Shown: positions 26,100 through 35,114, numbered from the stretch's first letter. The stretch: DNA of 64,000 bases from Roseomonas sp. OT10 (GCF_020991085.1 NZ_CP087719.1:4484001-4548000), one strand, 5' to 3'. Notes: a model not told the origin generated them from the sequence alone. Made by a program: numbers and translations.

Positions 26100-27385
26100 T
26101 GTTCAGACCGGGGACATTCCTGACGCTTGTTCGGAGACATGCTTGACGCTGATGGGCGAGTGGCCTCGGGAGAGGGACGATGCCCTGGAAGGCGTTATCG
26201 GTGATCGAGAGCCGAAGGGAGTTCGTGCGTCTGGCCGGCACGGGCGAGGTGAGCGTGGCGGAGTTGAGCCGCCGCTTTGGGATCAGCCGGCAGACGGGCT
26301 TTGCCCTGCTGCGCCGGTATCGGGAGGCGGGCGAGGCTGGGCTGGAGGATGCCTCGCGCCGGCCGCGGACGAGCCCGCGGCGGGTGGGGCCGGAGATGGA
26401 GGCCCGCCTCCTCGAACTCCGGGCCGCGCACCCGCGCTGGGGTGGGCGCAAGCTGGCACGCCGGCTGCGCGACCTGGGGGTGGAGGCGGTGCCGGCGCCC
26501 TCCACGGTGACGCAGGTGCTGCGCCGGGCCGGCCTGCTGGAGGCGGGCGAGATGCCCGACCGGCGCGCCAGCGGCCGTTTCGAGCGATCGGCCCCCAACG
26601 AGCTGTGGCAGATCGACTTCAAGGGGCACATCCCGGCCGGCAAGCGGCGCTGTCATCCGCTGACCGTGCTGGACGACCATTCCCGCTATGCGCTGGGCAT
26701 CCTCGCCTGTGCCGGCGAGACGCTGACGGAGGTGCAGGCGCGGCTGAGCGAGGTGTTCCGCCGCTATGGCCTGCCCGCGGCCATCCTCTGCGACAACGGC
26801 TCGCCCTGGGGGGCATGCGGCCAGCTCGGGCGCCTGCCGGTCCAGCGCAGCGCCTTCGAGGTCTGGCTGATGCGCCTCGGGGTGGCGACCCGGCACGGCC
26901 GGCCGCGCCACCCCCAGACCCAGGGCAAGGACGAGCGCTTCCACCGCAGCCTGGACGTGGAGGTGCTGCAGGGCCGTCATTTCGCCGACCTCGAGGCCTG
27001 CCAGCGCGCCTTCCAGGCCTGGCGCCCCGTCTACAACGAGCAGCGCCCACACGAGGCGCTGGGCCTGGCCGTCCCGGCCAGTCGCTATCAGCCCAGCCGC
27101 ATCCCCTTCCCCCGCACCCTGCCACTGCCCGACTACTACGCCACCGACCTGGTCCGGCGGGTGCGGCCCGACGGCTGCTTCAAGCTGAAGGGCCACTTGG
27201 TCGGCCTGTCCCAGGCCTTCGCCGGCCTCGACATCGCCCTCAGGCCCACCTCATCCCAACACCTCCTCAGCCTTCATTTCATGCGCTTCCACCTCGCCAA
27301 CCTCGACATCTCCGCCTCCCCCACCATTATCCACTCCGTCAGGGATGTCTCCGTACACCCGTCAAGCATCTCTCCGGTCTGAACA
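26100..27385 (+). mobile_element. IS481-type insertion sequence with ~48-bp inverted repeats and a 7-bp target duplication
   Basis: 1286 bp. The left end TGTTCAGACCGG (26100) and the right end CCGGTCTGAACA (27385) are exact inverted copies, and similarity continues for about 48 bp (CGGAGACAT is shared further in). The direct repeat GGGGAGG at 26093-26099 and 27386-27392 is the target duplication. The single transposase gene is intact, and its stop codon lies inside the right inverted repeat. The element sits inside stem H1 of repeat copy C. Confidence 0.93.
26180..27382 (+). CDS. IS481-family DDE transposase
   Basis: 400 residues. The N-terminal helix-turn-helix is VSVAELSRRFGISRQTGFALL with the helper SRRPRTSP. 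The rve integrase core has the catalytic triad Asp146 (LWQIDFKGH), Asp205 (ILCDNGSPW) and Glu252 (QGKDERFHRSL), followed by YNEQRPHEALGLAVPASRY, characteristic of IS481/IS3-type enzymes. A C-terminal beta segment (VRPDGCFKLKGHLVGLSQAF) completes the family length. It is not frameshifted, so the element may be active. Confidence 0.95.
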   Translation: MPWKALSVIESRREFVRLAGTGEVSVAELSRRFGISRQTGFALLRRYREAGEAGLEDASRRPRTSPRRVGPEMEARLLELRAAHPRWGGRKLARRLRDLGVEAVPAPSTVTQVLRRAGLLEAGEMPDRRASGRFERSAPNELWQIDFKGHIPAGKRRCHPLTVLDDHSRYALGILACAGETLTEVQARLSEVFRRYGLPAAILCDNGSPWGACGQLGRLPVQRSAFEVWLMRLGVATRHGRPRHPQTQGKDERFHRSLDVEVLQGRHFADLEACQRAFQAWRPVYNEQRPHEALGLAVPASRYQPSRIPFPRTLPLPDYYATDLVRRVRPDGCFKLKGHLVGLSQAFAGLDIALRPTSSQHLLSLHFMRFHLANLDISASPTIIHSVRDVSVHPSSISPV

Positions 27386-27412
27386 GGGGAGGCAAGGCCT
27401 CCCCCGGGGAAG
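27386..27412 (-). repeat. Hairpin repeat copy C, 3' part (second arm of H1)
   Basis: After the duplicated GGGGAGG come C, loop AAG and GCCTCCCCC (27397-27405), then CGGGGAAG as in copies A and B. Joining 26099 directly to 27393 restores a perfect 9-bp stem GGGGGAGGC with a 3-base loop, the same structure as H1 in the other copies. Confidence 0.85.
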
Positions 27413-27447
27413 CCGGGCCACGCACACCCCTCACCGTGACACGCGCC

Positions 27448-28353
27448 TCAGCCGCCGCCGGCCTCGCGCAGCAGCCAGTCGCGCAGCGCCACCAGCGCCA
27501 CCTCCCGGCCGCGTGCCGGCAGGTGGGCCAGGTGCCAGCCGGTGCCCCGGCGCAGTGGCGGCACGGCGGGCGCGGGGTTCACCAGCCGGCCGCTCTCGAG
27601 TTCCGGCTGCACCAGCGACAGGTCCGCCAGCGCCACCCCCAGCCCATGGCCCGCCGCCTGGGGCGGCAGCAGCGAGGAGCCGAAGCGCAGCGCCCGGTCC
27701 GGCCGCAGCCCGCGCAGCCCGGCATGGGCGAACCACTCCTCCCAGTCCTCCGGCGCGGTGTCGGAGACCAGCAGCGTCTCGCCGGCCAGGGCACGTGGCT
27801 CGGCCAGGTCGCGCGCCGCCAGCCAGGCGGGGGCGCAGACGGGCACCAGCCGGTCGGGGAAGAGCAGGTGCGTGGCGAGGTCGGGCCAGGGGCCACGCCC
27901 ATGCACCACCGCCGCATCCGGGGTGCCCGCCCCCGATCCGCCATGCAGCGCCGGCGCCTCGATGCCGGTGGACAGGCGCAGCTCGATCTCCGGGTGCTCG
28001 CGATGGAAGCGGGGCAGCCGGGGCAGCATCCAGCCGATCGCGAAGGAGGTCTGGGCAAAGACCCCCAGCGCCGTGCGCGGGCGGGGCGACAGGGCGCGGG
28101 CGATCCCCGCCTCCATCGCGTCCAGCGCCTCGGACAGCACGGGCAGCAACGCGCGGCCCGCGGCGGTCAGGGTGAGCGAGCGCGGGCCGCGGTCGAACAG
28201 GCGCTGGCCCAGCCGGGCCTCCAGCAGGTGGACGTGGCGGCTGACCGCGCCGGGGGTCACGCCCAGCTCTCCCGCCGCGGCCGCGAAGCCGCCCAGCCGG
28301 GCGGCCGCCTCGAAGGCGCGCAGGGCGTTCAGGGGTGGCAGGTCACGTCGCAT
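27448..28353 (-). CDS. LysR-family transcriptional regulator, GcvA-like
   Basis: 301 residues from the ATG at 28353. The HTH reads LNALRAFEAAARLGGFAAAA and ELGVTPGAVSRHVHLLEARL, and the effector-binding domain follows with the GcvA-type layout. Divergent from the binding-protein gene at 28473 with a 119-bp gap, the classical geometry for LysR control. It probably regulates the ureide genes downstream of that promoter. The effector is unknown. Confidence 0.9.
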   Translation of the reverse strand: MRRDLPPLNALRAFEAAARLGGFAAAAGELGVTPGAVSRHVHLLEARLGQRLFDRGPRSLTLTAAGRALLPVLSEALDAMEAGIARALSPRPRTALGVFAQTSFAIGWMLPRLPRFHREHPEIELRLSTGIEAPALHGGSGAGTPDAAVVHGRGPWPDLATHLLFPDRLVPVCAPAWLAARDLAEPRALAGETLLVSDTAPEDWEEWFAHAGLRGLRPDRALRFGSSLLPPQAAGHGLGVALADLSLVQPELESGRLVNPAPAVPPLRRGTGWHLAHLPARGREVALVALRDWLLREAGGG

Positions 28354-28472
28354 GGACCCGCAGGAAAGCTGAGGCTCTGGCGGAGAACAAGTGGTTTGTC
28401 TGCGGCTGGCCCGCGGCGCAGCTTGCCCCCGGAAACACCACACCACGGCGAACCTGCCGGGACCGACCACCC

Positions 28473-30035
28473 ATGCGACACCGTGCGACGCTGCTGCTCG
28501 CCGCCCTCGCCTGCGCCCCCGCCGCGACCGCGGCGCTGGGCCAGGAGTTGCGCCTGGGCGTGTCGGCGGAGATCACCTCCGCCGATCCGCATTTCCAGTC
28601 TGCCAGCCCGAACAACGCCCTCTGGCGCCACCTCTACGAGCCGCTGGTGGGGCTGTCGGAGACGGGGGAGAGCATCCCCGCCCTCGCCGCCTCCTGGCGC
28701 CTGCTGGCGCCCGACCTGTGGGAGTTCACCCTGCGCGAGGGCGCCCGCTTCGCCGACGGCTCGCCGATGACGGCGGAGGATGTGGCCTTCTCGCTGCGCC
28801 GGCCGCCCACCGTGCCGAACAGCCCCTCCTCGCTGGCCGTGCATGTCCGCACCATCGCGGAGATCACGGTGGTCGACGACCGCACCCTGCGCCTGCGCAC
28901 GGCGCAGCCGGACCCGATCCTGCTCCAGAACTTGGCGGCGGTTGCTATCGTCGCGAAGCGCGCGGCGGAGGGGAAGGCCAGCGCCGACTTCGCCAGCGGC
29001 GGCGCCGGGCTGGGCAGCGGCCCCTACCGCTTCGTCTCCTGGGTGCCGGGGCAGGCCTGGGTGATCGCGCGCAACCCGCTCTCCCCCGTGCCGCAGCCCT
29101 GGGCGCGCGTGACCTTCCGCCCCGTCTCCGGCAATGCCGCGCGCACCGCCGGGCTGCTGGCGGGCGACCTAGATGGGATCGAGCAGGTGCCCACCGCCGA
29201 CCTGCCGCGGCTGCGCGGCGATGCGCGCTTCACCGTGATCTCCGGCGTCTCCACCCGGCTGATCTACCTCCAGCCCGACACGGCGCGGGAGCAGAGCCCG
29301 CAGGTGACCGGCCCTGACGGAGAGCCGATCGCCAACCCGCTGCGTGACCCGCGCGTGCGCCGGGCGATGAGCCTCGCGATCGACCGCCGCGCCCTGGTGG
29401 AGCGGGTGATGGAGGGCGAGGCGGTGCCGGCGGGCCAGTTCCTGCCGGACGGCTTCTTCGGCACCTCGCCCGCGCTGCACCCCGACAAGGCGGACCCGGC
29501 GGCGGCGCGGAAGCTGCTGGCCGAGGCGGGCTGGCCGCAGGGCTTCCGGCTGGTGCTGGCGGGCCCCAACAACCGCTACGTCAACGACCGCAACGTGATG
29601 CAGGCGGTGGCGCCGATGTTGACGCGCATCGGCATCCGCACGGAGGTGCAGGCGGAGCCCTTCGCCGTCTTCATCCCGCGCATGTCGCGGCAGGAGGCGT
29701 CGCTGGGCCTGGCCGGCCTCGCCACCGTCTATGGCGACGCGGCGCGGCAGATCGGCGGCGTGGCGGAGAGCTTCGACGCCGCGCGCGGCTCGGGCAACTT
29801 CAACTACCTGCGCTATTCGAATCCGGAGCTGGACGCGCTGATGCAGCGGATCCGCACCACGATGGAGCCGGAGGCGCGGCGCGCCCTGACCGCGCGCGCC
29901 AGCGAGGTGGCGATGGCCGACCTGCCGGTGATCCCGCTCTACTTCCAGAAGGCGTCCTGGGCGCTGCGGCGCGGGCTGACCATGCCGCCGCACCCGGCCG
30001 AGTACACCCTTGCCACCACCATCCGGCCGGAGTGA
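28473..30035 (+). CDS. ABC transporter substrate-binding protein, family 5, orphan
   Basis: 520 residues from the ATG at 28473. Signal peptide MRHRATLLLAALACAPAATAALG is followed by the family-5 start LRLGVSAEITSADPHFQS. LWEFTLREGARFADGSPM, NPLRDPRVRRAMSLAIDRRA and a C-terminal PVIPLYFQKASWALRRGL are family-typical. No permease or ATPase accompanies it. It is first in an operon with RidA and ureidoglycine aminohydrolase, so the cargo may be a ureide or related nitrogen compound. The stop overlaps the RidA GTG. Confidence 0.88.
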   Translation: MRHRATLLLAALACAPAATAALGQELRLGVSAEITSADPHFQSASPNNALWRHLYEPLVGLSETGESIPALAASWRLLAPDLWEFTLREGARFADGSPMTAEDVAFSLRRPPTVPNSPSSLAVHVRTIAEITVVDDRTLRLRTAQPDPILLQNLAAVAIVAKRAAEGKASADFASGGAGLGSGPYRFVSWVPGQAWVIARNPLSPVPQPWARVTFRPVSGNAARTAGLLAGDLDGIEQVPTADLPRLRGDARFTVISGVSTRLIYLQPDTAREQSPQVTGPDGEPIANPLRDPRVRRAMSLAIDRRALVERVMEGEAVPAGQFLPDGFFGTSPALHPDKADPAAARKLLAEAGWPQGFRLVLAGPNNRYVNDRNVMQAVAPMLTRIGIRTEVQAEPFAVFIPRMSRQEASLGLAGLATVYGDAARQIGGVAESFDAARGSGNFNYLRYSNPELDALMQRIRTTMEPEARRALTARASEVAMADLPVIPLYFQKASWALRRGLTMPPHPAEYTLATTIRPE

Positions 30036-30427
30036 GCCGAACCATGCGACATCCCGACATCGACCGCACCCCGGGACCCTTCGCCAACCGCTCCCGCACC
30101 GTGACGCACCGCCTGCCCGGCGGGGGCGGCACGGTCTGGGCCCTGGCCACGGCGCGCGACAAGGCCGCGGGGGTGGAGGCGCAGACGGAGGACCTGCTGG
30201 CGGTGATCGACGGCTACCTGACCGCCGCCGGCACCGACCGCTCGCGCCTGCTGCGCGCCGAGGTGTTCATGGCCGACCTGTCGCAGAAGGCGGCGATGGA
30301 CGCCGCCTGGACGCGCTGGCTGCCCGGGGGCTGCGGCCCCGTGCGCAGCGCGGTGCAGACGCCGATGCCGCCCGGCGACCTGGTGGAGATCATCGTCACC
30401 GCCGCCCTGCCCGGAGAGCCCGCGTGA
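30032..30427 (+). CDS. RidA-family (YjgF/UK114) protein
   Basis: 131 residues if the GTG at 30032, overlapping the upstream stop, is used; ATG at 30044 is an alternative. RidA core elements GYLTAAGTDRSRLLRAEVFMAD and GPVRSAVQTPMPPGDLVEIIVTAAL are present. The Arg and Glu of the C-terminal motif are the residues that bind carboxylate and activate water in imine deaminases. It would hydrolyse reactive enamines/imines or carry out an analogous deamination in the ureide route. Coupled to the next gene by a GTGA overlap. Confidence 0.85.
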   Translation: MSRTMRHPDIDRTPGPFANRSRTVTHRLPGGGGTVWALATARDKAAGVEAQTEDLLAVIDGYLTAAGTDRSRLLRAEVFMADLSQKAAMDAAWTRWLPGGCGPVRSAVQTPMPPGDLVEIIVTAALPGEPA

Positions 30428-31221
30428 GCCGCATGCAGATCCTTCCCCCCGGCATCGCCGGGCACAACCGCACCATGGTGACGCCGCACTACGCGGTGAT
30501 GCCGCCCGAGGGCATCCTGCCCAGCCGCCTGCCGGGCTTTGCGGGCACGGCGATCCACTTCCACACCAGCCCGGCGATGGGCGCGAACTTCGCCCAGGCG
30601 CTGCTGGCGATGGAGCCGGGCGGCGGCACCACGGGGCCGCGCGAGGACGGGCTGGAGCATTTCCTCTACGTGCTGGAGGGCGAGGCGGAGCTGGGCGCCG
30701 ACGGCGAGGCGCGGGTGCTGGGCGCGGGCGGCTTCGCCTATACCCCCGCCGGCCGGGCCTATGGCATCCGCGCGGTGGGCGGCCCGGCGCGGGCGATCTG
30801 GATCCAGCGCCCCTACATCCCCGCCCCGGGCATCGCGCCGCGCGGCGCCTTCCTCGGCCATCGCGACGCCGTGCCGCGGGTGAACAAGCACACCCAGGGC
30901 CGGGCCTGGCAGGCGCTGCTGGGCGAGGCGGACCTCGCCATGGACATGGAGGTGAACATCCTGTCCTTCGCGCCGGGGAACTACTTCCCCTTCGTCGAGA
31001 CCCACATCATGCAGCACGGGCTGTATATGCTGGAGGGCCAGGGCCTCTATCTGCTCGGCCGCGAGTGGCACGAATGCTGGGCGGGCGACTTCATCTGGAT
31101 GGGTGCCTACGTGCCGCAGCAGTTCTATGCCACCGGCTGGGGCGAGACGGCCTACCTGCTCTACAAGGACGTCAACCGGGACGTGGTCTTCCCGGGCCGG
31201 CAGGGGCAGGCCGGCCGCTGA
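30424..31221 (+). CDS. allE: (S)-ureidoglycine aminohydrolase, bicupin
   Basis: 265 residues from the GTG at 30424 (ATG 30433 possible). Two cupin modules are seen: the first with EHFLYVLEGEAELGADG, the second with the metal-site pattern PFVETHIMQHGLYMLEGQGLYL. The opening HNRTMVTPHYAVMPPEGILPSRLPGF and end GETAYLLYKDVNRDVVFPG are very characteristic of UGHY/AllE. It releases ammonia from (S)-ureidoglycine to give (S)-ureidoglycolate after allantoate amidohydrolase. The M20 enzyme at 24394 is the likely preceding step. Confidence 0.9.
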   Translation: MSRMQILPPGIAGHNRTMVTPHYAVMPPEGILPSRLPGFAGTAIHFHTSPAMGANFAQALLAMEPGGGTTGPREDGLEHFLYVLEGEAELGADGEARVLGAGGFAYTPAGRAYGIRAVGGPARAIWIQRPYIPAPGIAPRGAFLGHRDAVPRVNKHTQGRAWQALLGEADLAMDMEVNILSFAPGNYFPFVETHIMQHGLYMLEGQGLYLLGREWHECWAGDFIWMGAYVPQQFYATGWGETAYLLYKDVNRDVVFPGRQGQAGR

Positions 31222-31389
31222 TCCGGCGCCGGGCCGGCGTCATCGCGTCGCCACCGGCATCGTTCGCCGGTACTCCGTGCCCGTCGCGAACGGCTTCCGG
31301 ATGGCACGATCGAAGCCAGTGGAGATGGAGGCGTTGATCCCGCTGCGGGCGCGCCTCCTTTCCGCTTCACTTCCGTCCGCGCGTCGCCC

Positions 31390-33093
31390 TCACATGCCGC
31401 CGATGTAGTTGGGTCCGCCGCCGCCCTCGGGGGTGTGCCAGTCGATGTTCTGGCTGGGGTCCTTGATGTCGCAGGTCTTGCAGTGGACGCAGTTCTGCGC
31501 GTTGATCACCAGGCGCGCGGCGGCGTCGCCCGCCTCGACCTCGGCGCTCTGCCCGCCCGGCGCCTCCAGCGCCTGGGCGTCGGGCTCGCCCTTCAGCACG
31601 CGCTCCGCCTCCGGCCCCACCGCCTCGTAGACGGCGGCCGGGCAGTAGCGGCTCTCGGGGCTGCGGAAGCGGTCCCAGTTCACGGCCTTCCAGCGCGCCG
31701 GGTCCTTCAGCACCAGATGGACCGGCTGGTCCTCCTCGTGGTTGGTGTTGGACAGGAACACGCTGGACAGCCGGTCGAAGCTCAGCACCCCGTCGGGCTT
31801 CGGATAGGCGATGCGCGGGCTCTGCGCCGCATCGCGCAGCGTCTCGTGGTCCGCGTGGTGCTTCATCGTCCAGGGCGCGCGGCCCTTCAGGACGTAGGTG
31901 TCCAGCGCCGCATGGGCCATGCCGCCCCAGAAGCCGAGCTTGGCGAAGCCCGGGCGGATGTTGCGCACGCCTTTCAGCTCCTCGGCCACCCAGGAGGACT
32001 GGATCGACCGCGGATAGGCGTCCAGCACCGCGCGCCGGTCGCCGGCCAGCGCCTCGGCCGCGGCTTCGGCCGCCAGCATGCCCGTCTTCATGGCCAGGTG
32101 CGTGCCCTTGATCTTGGGCACGTTCAGGAACCCCGCCCCGTCGCCGATCAGCGCCCCGCCGGGGAAGGCGAGGCGGGGGATGGACTGCCAGCCGCCCTCG
32201 TTCAGGGCGCGGGCGCCGTAGGCGATGCGCTTGCCCCCCTCCAGCATCTTCCGCACCTCGGGATGCGTCTTGAAGCGCTGGAACTCGTCGAAGGGGGAGA
32301 GCCAGGGGTTGGGATAGTCCAGCCCCACCACGAAGCCGGTGGAGACCAGGTTCTCGCCCAGCATGTACAGCCACGACCCGCCATAGGTGTCGCGCGGCAG
32401 CGGCCAGCCGACGGAGTGCCACACCAGCCCGGGCGTGTGCCGCTCCTTCGGGATCTCCCACAGCTCCTTCATGCCCAGCGCGTAGGTCTGCGGCCACGCG
32501 TCGCGGCGCAGGTCGAACTTGGCTTCCAGCCGCTTGGTCAGCGAGCCGCGGCAGCCCTCCGCGAAGAGGGTGTAGGTGGCGCGCAGCTCCATCCCCGGCT
32601 GGAAGTTCGGCCCCTCCTCGCCGTCGCGGGCGATGCCCATCACCCCGGCGACCACGCCCCGGACCTGCCCGTCCTCGAGGATGGTCTCGGAAGCCGCGAA
32701 GCCCGGATAGACCTCCACGCCCAACGCCTCGGCCTTCGCGCCCAGCCAGCGGCAGACATTGCCCAGGCTGACGATCCAGTTGCCGTGGTTGTGCATCTGC
32801 GGCGGCGTGGGCAGCCTGAACGCCCGCCTCTCGGTCAGCAGCATGAAGCGGTCCTCGCCGGCCGGGGTGGCGAGCGCCGGCGGGTCGTCGCGCCAGTCGG
32901 GGAACAGCTCGTCCAGCGCGCGCGGCTCCAGCACCGCGCCGGAGAGGATATGGGCGCCGATCTCGCTGCCCTTCTCCACCAGGCAGACGCTCAGCCCCGG
33001 CGAGACCTGCTTCAGCCGGATCGCAGCGGCCAGCCCCGCAGGGCCACCCCCCACCACCAGCACGTCGAATTCCATCGCCTCCCGGTCGGACAT
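31390..33093 (-). CDS. etfD: Electron transfer flavoprotein-ubiquinone oxidoreductase
   Basis: 567-residue membrane-associated flavoprotein, normal ETF-QO length. The N-terminal FAD motif is VVGGGPAGLAAAIRLK and the next block GSEIGAHILSGAVLEPRAL is ETF-QO-specific. The C-terminal 4Fe-4S domain reads NCVHCKTCDIKDPSQNIDW. It takes electrons from ETF and passes them to ubiquinone in the inner membrane. It lies 35 bp downstream of etfA in an etfB-etfA-etfD order. Confidence 0.96.
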   Translation of the reverse strand: MSDREAMEFDVLVVGGGPAGLAAAIRLKQVSPGLSVCLVEKGSEIGAHILSGAVLEPRALDELFPDWRDDPPALATPAGEDRFMLLTERRAFRLPTPPQMHNHGNWIVSLGNVCRWLGAKAEALGVEVYPGFAASETILEDGQVRGVVAGVMGIARDGEEGPNFQPGMELRATYTLFAEGCRGSLTKRLEAKFDLRRDAWPQTYALGMKELWEIPKERHTPGLVWHSVGWPLPRDTYGGSWLYMLGENLVSTGFVVGLDYPNPWLSPFDEFQRFKTHPEVRKMLEGGKRIAYGARALNEGGWQSIPRLAFPGGALIGDGAGFLNVPKIKGTHLAMKTGMLAAEAAAEALAGDRRAVLDAYPRSIQSSWVAEELKGVRNIRPGFAKLGFWGGMAHAALDTYVLKGRAPWTMKHHADHETLRDAAQSPRIAYPKPDGVLSFDRLSSVFLSNTNHEEDQPVHLVLKDPARWKAVNWDRFRSPESRYCPAAVYEAVGPEAERVLKGEPDAQALEAPGGQSAEVEAGDAAARLVINAQNCVHCKTCDIKDPSQNIDWHTPEGGGGPNYIGGM

Positions 33094-33128
33094 GGCTCAG
33101 CGTCTCCGTATCTGGTGCTTCCCGAAGG

Positions 33129-34064
33129 TCAAGCCGCCTTGCCCAGTTCCGCTTCGAGTTCTGGGATGATCTTGAAGAGGTCGCCGACGAGGCCGTAGTC
33201 GGCGACCTGGAAGATCGGCGCCTCCTCGTCCTTGTTGATGGCGACGATGACCTTGCTGTCCTTCATCCCCGCCAGGTGCTGGATCGCCCCCGAGATGCCG
33301 AAGGCCATGTACAGCTCCGGCGCCACGATCTTGCCCGTCTGCCCCACCTGGTGGTCGTTGGGCGCATACCCCGCATCCACCGCCGCACGGCTCGCCCCCA
33401 CCGCCGCCCCCAGCCGGTCCGCGATCTTGTCCAGCAGGTGGAAGTTCTCCGCCGAGCCCATCGCGCGCCCGCCCGAGACCACCACCCGCGCCGCCGTCAG
33501 CTCCGGCCGCTCCGACTTCGCGATCTCCGCCCCCACGAAGGAGGACACGCCCGGATCCGCCGCCCCCGGCGCCGCCTCGATCGCGGCCGATCCCCCCTCC
33601 GCCGCCACCGGGTCGAAGGAGGCCGCGCGCACGGTGATCACCTTCTTCGCATCCGACGACTTCACGGTGGCCAGCGCGTTGCCCGCATAGATCGGCCGCA
33701 CGAAGGTGTCCGCATCCACCACCGCCGAGATGTCGCTGACCGGCTGCACGTCCAGCAGCGCCGCCACCCGCGGCATCACGTTCTTGCCCACCGCCGAGGA
33801 CGGCGCCAGCAGGTGCGTGTAGCCCGGCGCCAGCGCCACCAGCAGCGCCGCCACCGGCTCGGCCAACTGGTGCGCATAGGCCTCGCCCTCGGCCAGCAGC
33901 ACCTTGGCCACCCCGGGCAGCTTCGCCGCCGCCTCGGCCACCGCGCGGGGACCGGCCACCAGCAGGTGCACCTCCCCCCCGATCCGCTGTGCCGCCGCCA
34001 CCGCCGAGCGGCTCGGCTGGATCAGGGCGCGGCCGTCGTGATCGGCCAGGACCAGCACGCTCAT
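33129..34064 (-). CDS. etfA: Electron transfer flavoprotein alpha subunit
   Basis: 311 residues. The N-terminal alpha/beta domain starts MSVLVLADHDGRALIQPS. The C-terminal FAD domain contains VVSGGRAMGSAENFHLLD, PNDHQVGQTGKIVAPELYMAFGISGAIQH and KDEEAPIFQVADYGLVGD, the ETF-alpha signature. It forms the FAD-binding heterodimer with EtfB and accepts electrons from acyl-CoA and related dehydrogenases. Two bp separate it from etfB. Confidence 0.97.
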   Translation of the reverse strand: MSVLVLADHDGRALIQPSRSAVAAAQRIGGEVHLLVAGPRAVAEAAAKLPGVAKVLLAEGEAYAHQLAEPVAALLVALAPGYTHLLAPSSAVGKNVMPRVAALLDVQPVSDISAVVDADTFVRPIYAGNALATVKSSDAKKVITVRAASFDPVAAEGGSAAIEAAPGAADPGVSSFVGAEIAKSERPELTAARVVVSGGRAMGSAENFHLLDKIADRLGAAVGASRAAVDAGYAPNDHQVGQTGKIVAPELYMAFGISGAIQHLAGMKDSKVIVAINKDEEAPIFQVADYGLVGDLFKIIPELEAELGKAA

Positions 34065-34066
34065 CG

Positions 34067-34816
34067 TCAGATCACCTTCGCTTCGGTCTTGAGCTTGCCC
34101 ACCAGCTCGGCCACCGAGCCCACCTTCACCCCCGCCTGCCGCTTCGGCGGCTCCTCCACCTTCAGCGTCGTCAGGCGCGGGGCGGCATCGACGCCCAGAT
34201 CAGACGGCTTCACCGTCTCGATCGGCTTCTTGCGCGCCTTCATGATGTTGGGCAGCGAGGCATAGCGCGGCTCGTTCAGCCGCAGGTCCGTCGTCACCAC
34301 CGCCGGCAGGGCCAGCCTCACCGTCTCCAGCCCGCCATCCACCTCCCGCGTCACGGTGGCCGCCCCGTCCGCGATCTCCACCTTGCTCGCGAAGGTCCCC
34401 TGCCCGCGCCCCAGCAGGGCGGCCAGCATCTGCCCCGTCGCGTTCATGTCGTCGTCGATCGCCTGCTTGCCCAGCAGGATCAGCCCCGGCTGCTCCTTGT
34501 CGACCAGCGCCTTCAGGATCTTGGCCACCGCCAGCGGCTCCACCGCCTCCGCCGTCTCCACCAGGATGCCCCGGTCCGCCCCCATCGCCAGCGCCGTGCG
34601 CAGCTGCTCCTGCGCCTGGGACGGACCGATCGAGACCGCCACGATCTCCGTGGCCGCGCCCTTCTCCTTCAGCCGGACCGCCTCCTCCACCGCAATCTCG
34701 TCAAACGGGTTCATCGACATCTTGACGTTGGCGGTCTCCACCCCCGTCCCGTCCGTCTTCACCCGGACCTTCACGTTGTAGTCCACAACCCGCTTCACAG
34801 CGACCAGCAGCTTCAT
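34067..34816 (-). CDS. etfB: Electron transfer flavoprotein beta subunit
   Basis: 249 residues from the ATG at 34816. The start [20 protein letters not shown], the middle [21 protein letters not shown] and the [12 protein letters not shown] segment are standard ETF-beta. It binds AMP and partners EtfA. It lies 55 bp downstream of a collapsed acyl-CoA dehydrogenase frame, which suggests the operon formerly began with a full dehydrogenase. Confidence 0.97.
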   Translation of the reverse strand: MKLLVAVKRVVDYNVKVRVKTDGTGVETANVKMSMNPFDEIAVEEAVRLKEKGAATEIVAVSIGPSQAQEQLRTALAMGADRGILVETAEAVEPLAVAKILKALVDKEQPGLILLGKQAIDDDMNATGQMLAALLGRGQGTFASKVEIADGAATVTREVDGGLETVRLALPAVVTTDLRLNEPRYASLPNIMKARKKPIETVKPSDLGVDAAPRLTTLKVEEPPKRQAGVKVGSVAELVGKLKTEAKVI

Positions 34817-34871
34817 CAGACCGTGCCTCGTCCCGCTTCCTTGCCAGACCCCGTGCGGGGCCGTCATGCGC

Positions 34872-35021
34872 TCAGCAGCCGCGCGGCATCCCCAGCACGT
34901 GCTCGCCCGGATGGAACAGCATCAGGTTCGTGCTGATCGGCGCCACCCGGCAGACGCGGGCGCAGAGTGTGGCGACCTCCTCCCGGATCTCCGCATGAGG
35001 GTCGACAGGCATCTCGGTCAT
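34872..35021 (-). pseudogene. Acyl-CoA dehydrogenase mini-remnant: N- and C-terminal ends fused after a large internal deletion
   Basis: A 49-codon frame with ATG at 35021 and TGA at 34874-34872. The first half, DPHAEIREEVATLCARV, matches the usual N-terminus of this dehydrogenase group. The second half, [24 protein letters not shown], matches the C-terminal helix ending EHVLGxPRSY. About 330 residues expected between them are missing, yet the junction stays in frame. It sits directly upstream of etfB-etfA-etfD, the partners such an enzyme would use. Confidence 0.75.
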
Positions 35022-35080
35022 GGACGTGTTCCGGGTTCTGCTGTGTGGCTGGCTGATGCGGCCGGATCATGCCACCAGAC

Positions 35081-35111
35081 GCGATGTATCGCATCGACAA
35101 TTCTTGTCGAT
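35081..35111. promoter_or_regulatory. Two adjacent palindromes upstream of the remnant/ETF operon
   Basis: GCGATGTATCGC (35081-35092) is a near-perfect dyad. It abuts ATCGACAA/TTGTCGAT (8-bp perfect arms, 35093-35100 and 35104-35111, loop TTC). The block lies just after the LysR stop (35115, minus) and 60-90 bp before the remnant start (35021). It could be an operator pair for the ETF operon or the LysR 3' hairpin. No U-run follows. Confidence 0.45.
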
Positions 35112-35114
35112 CAT

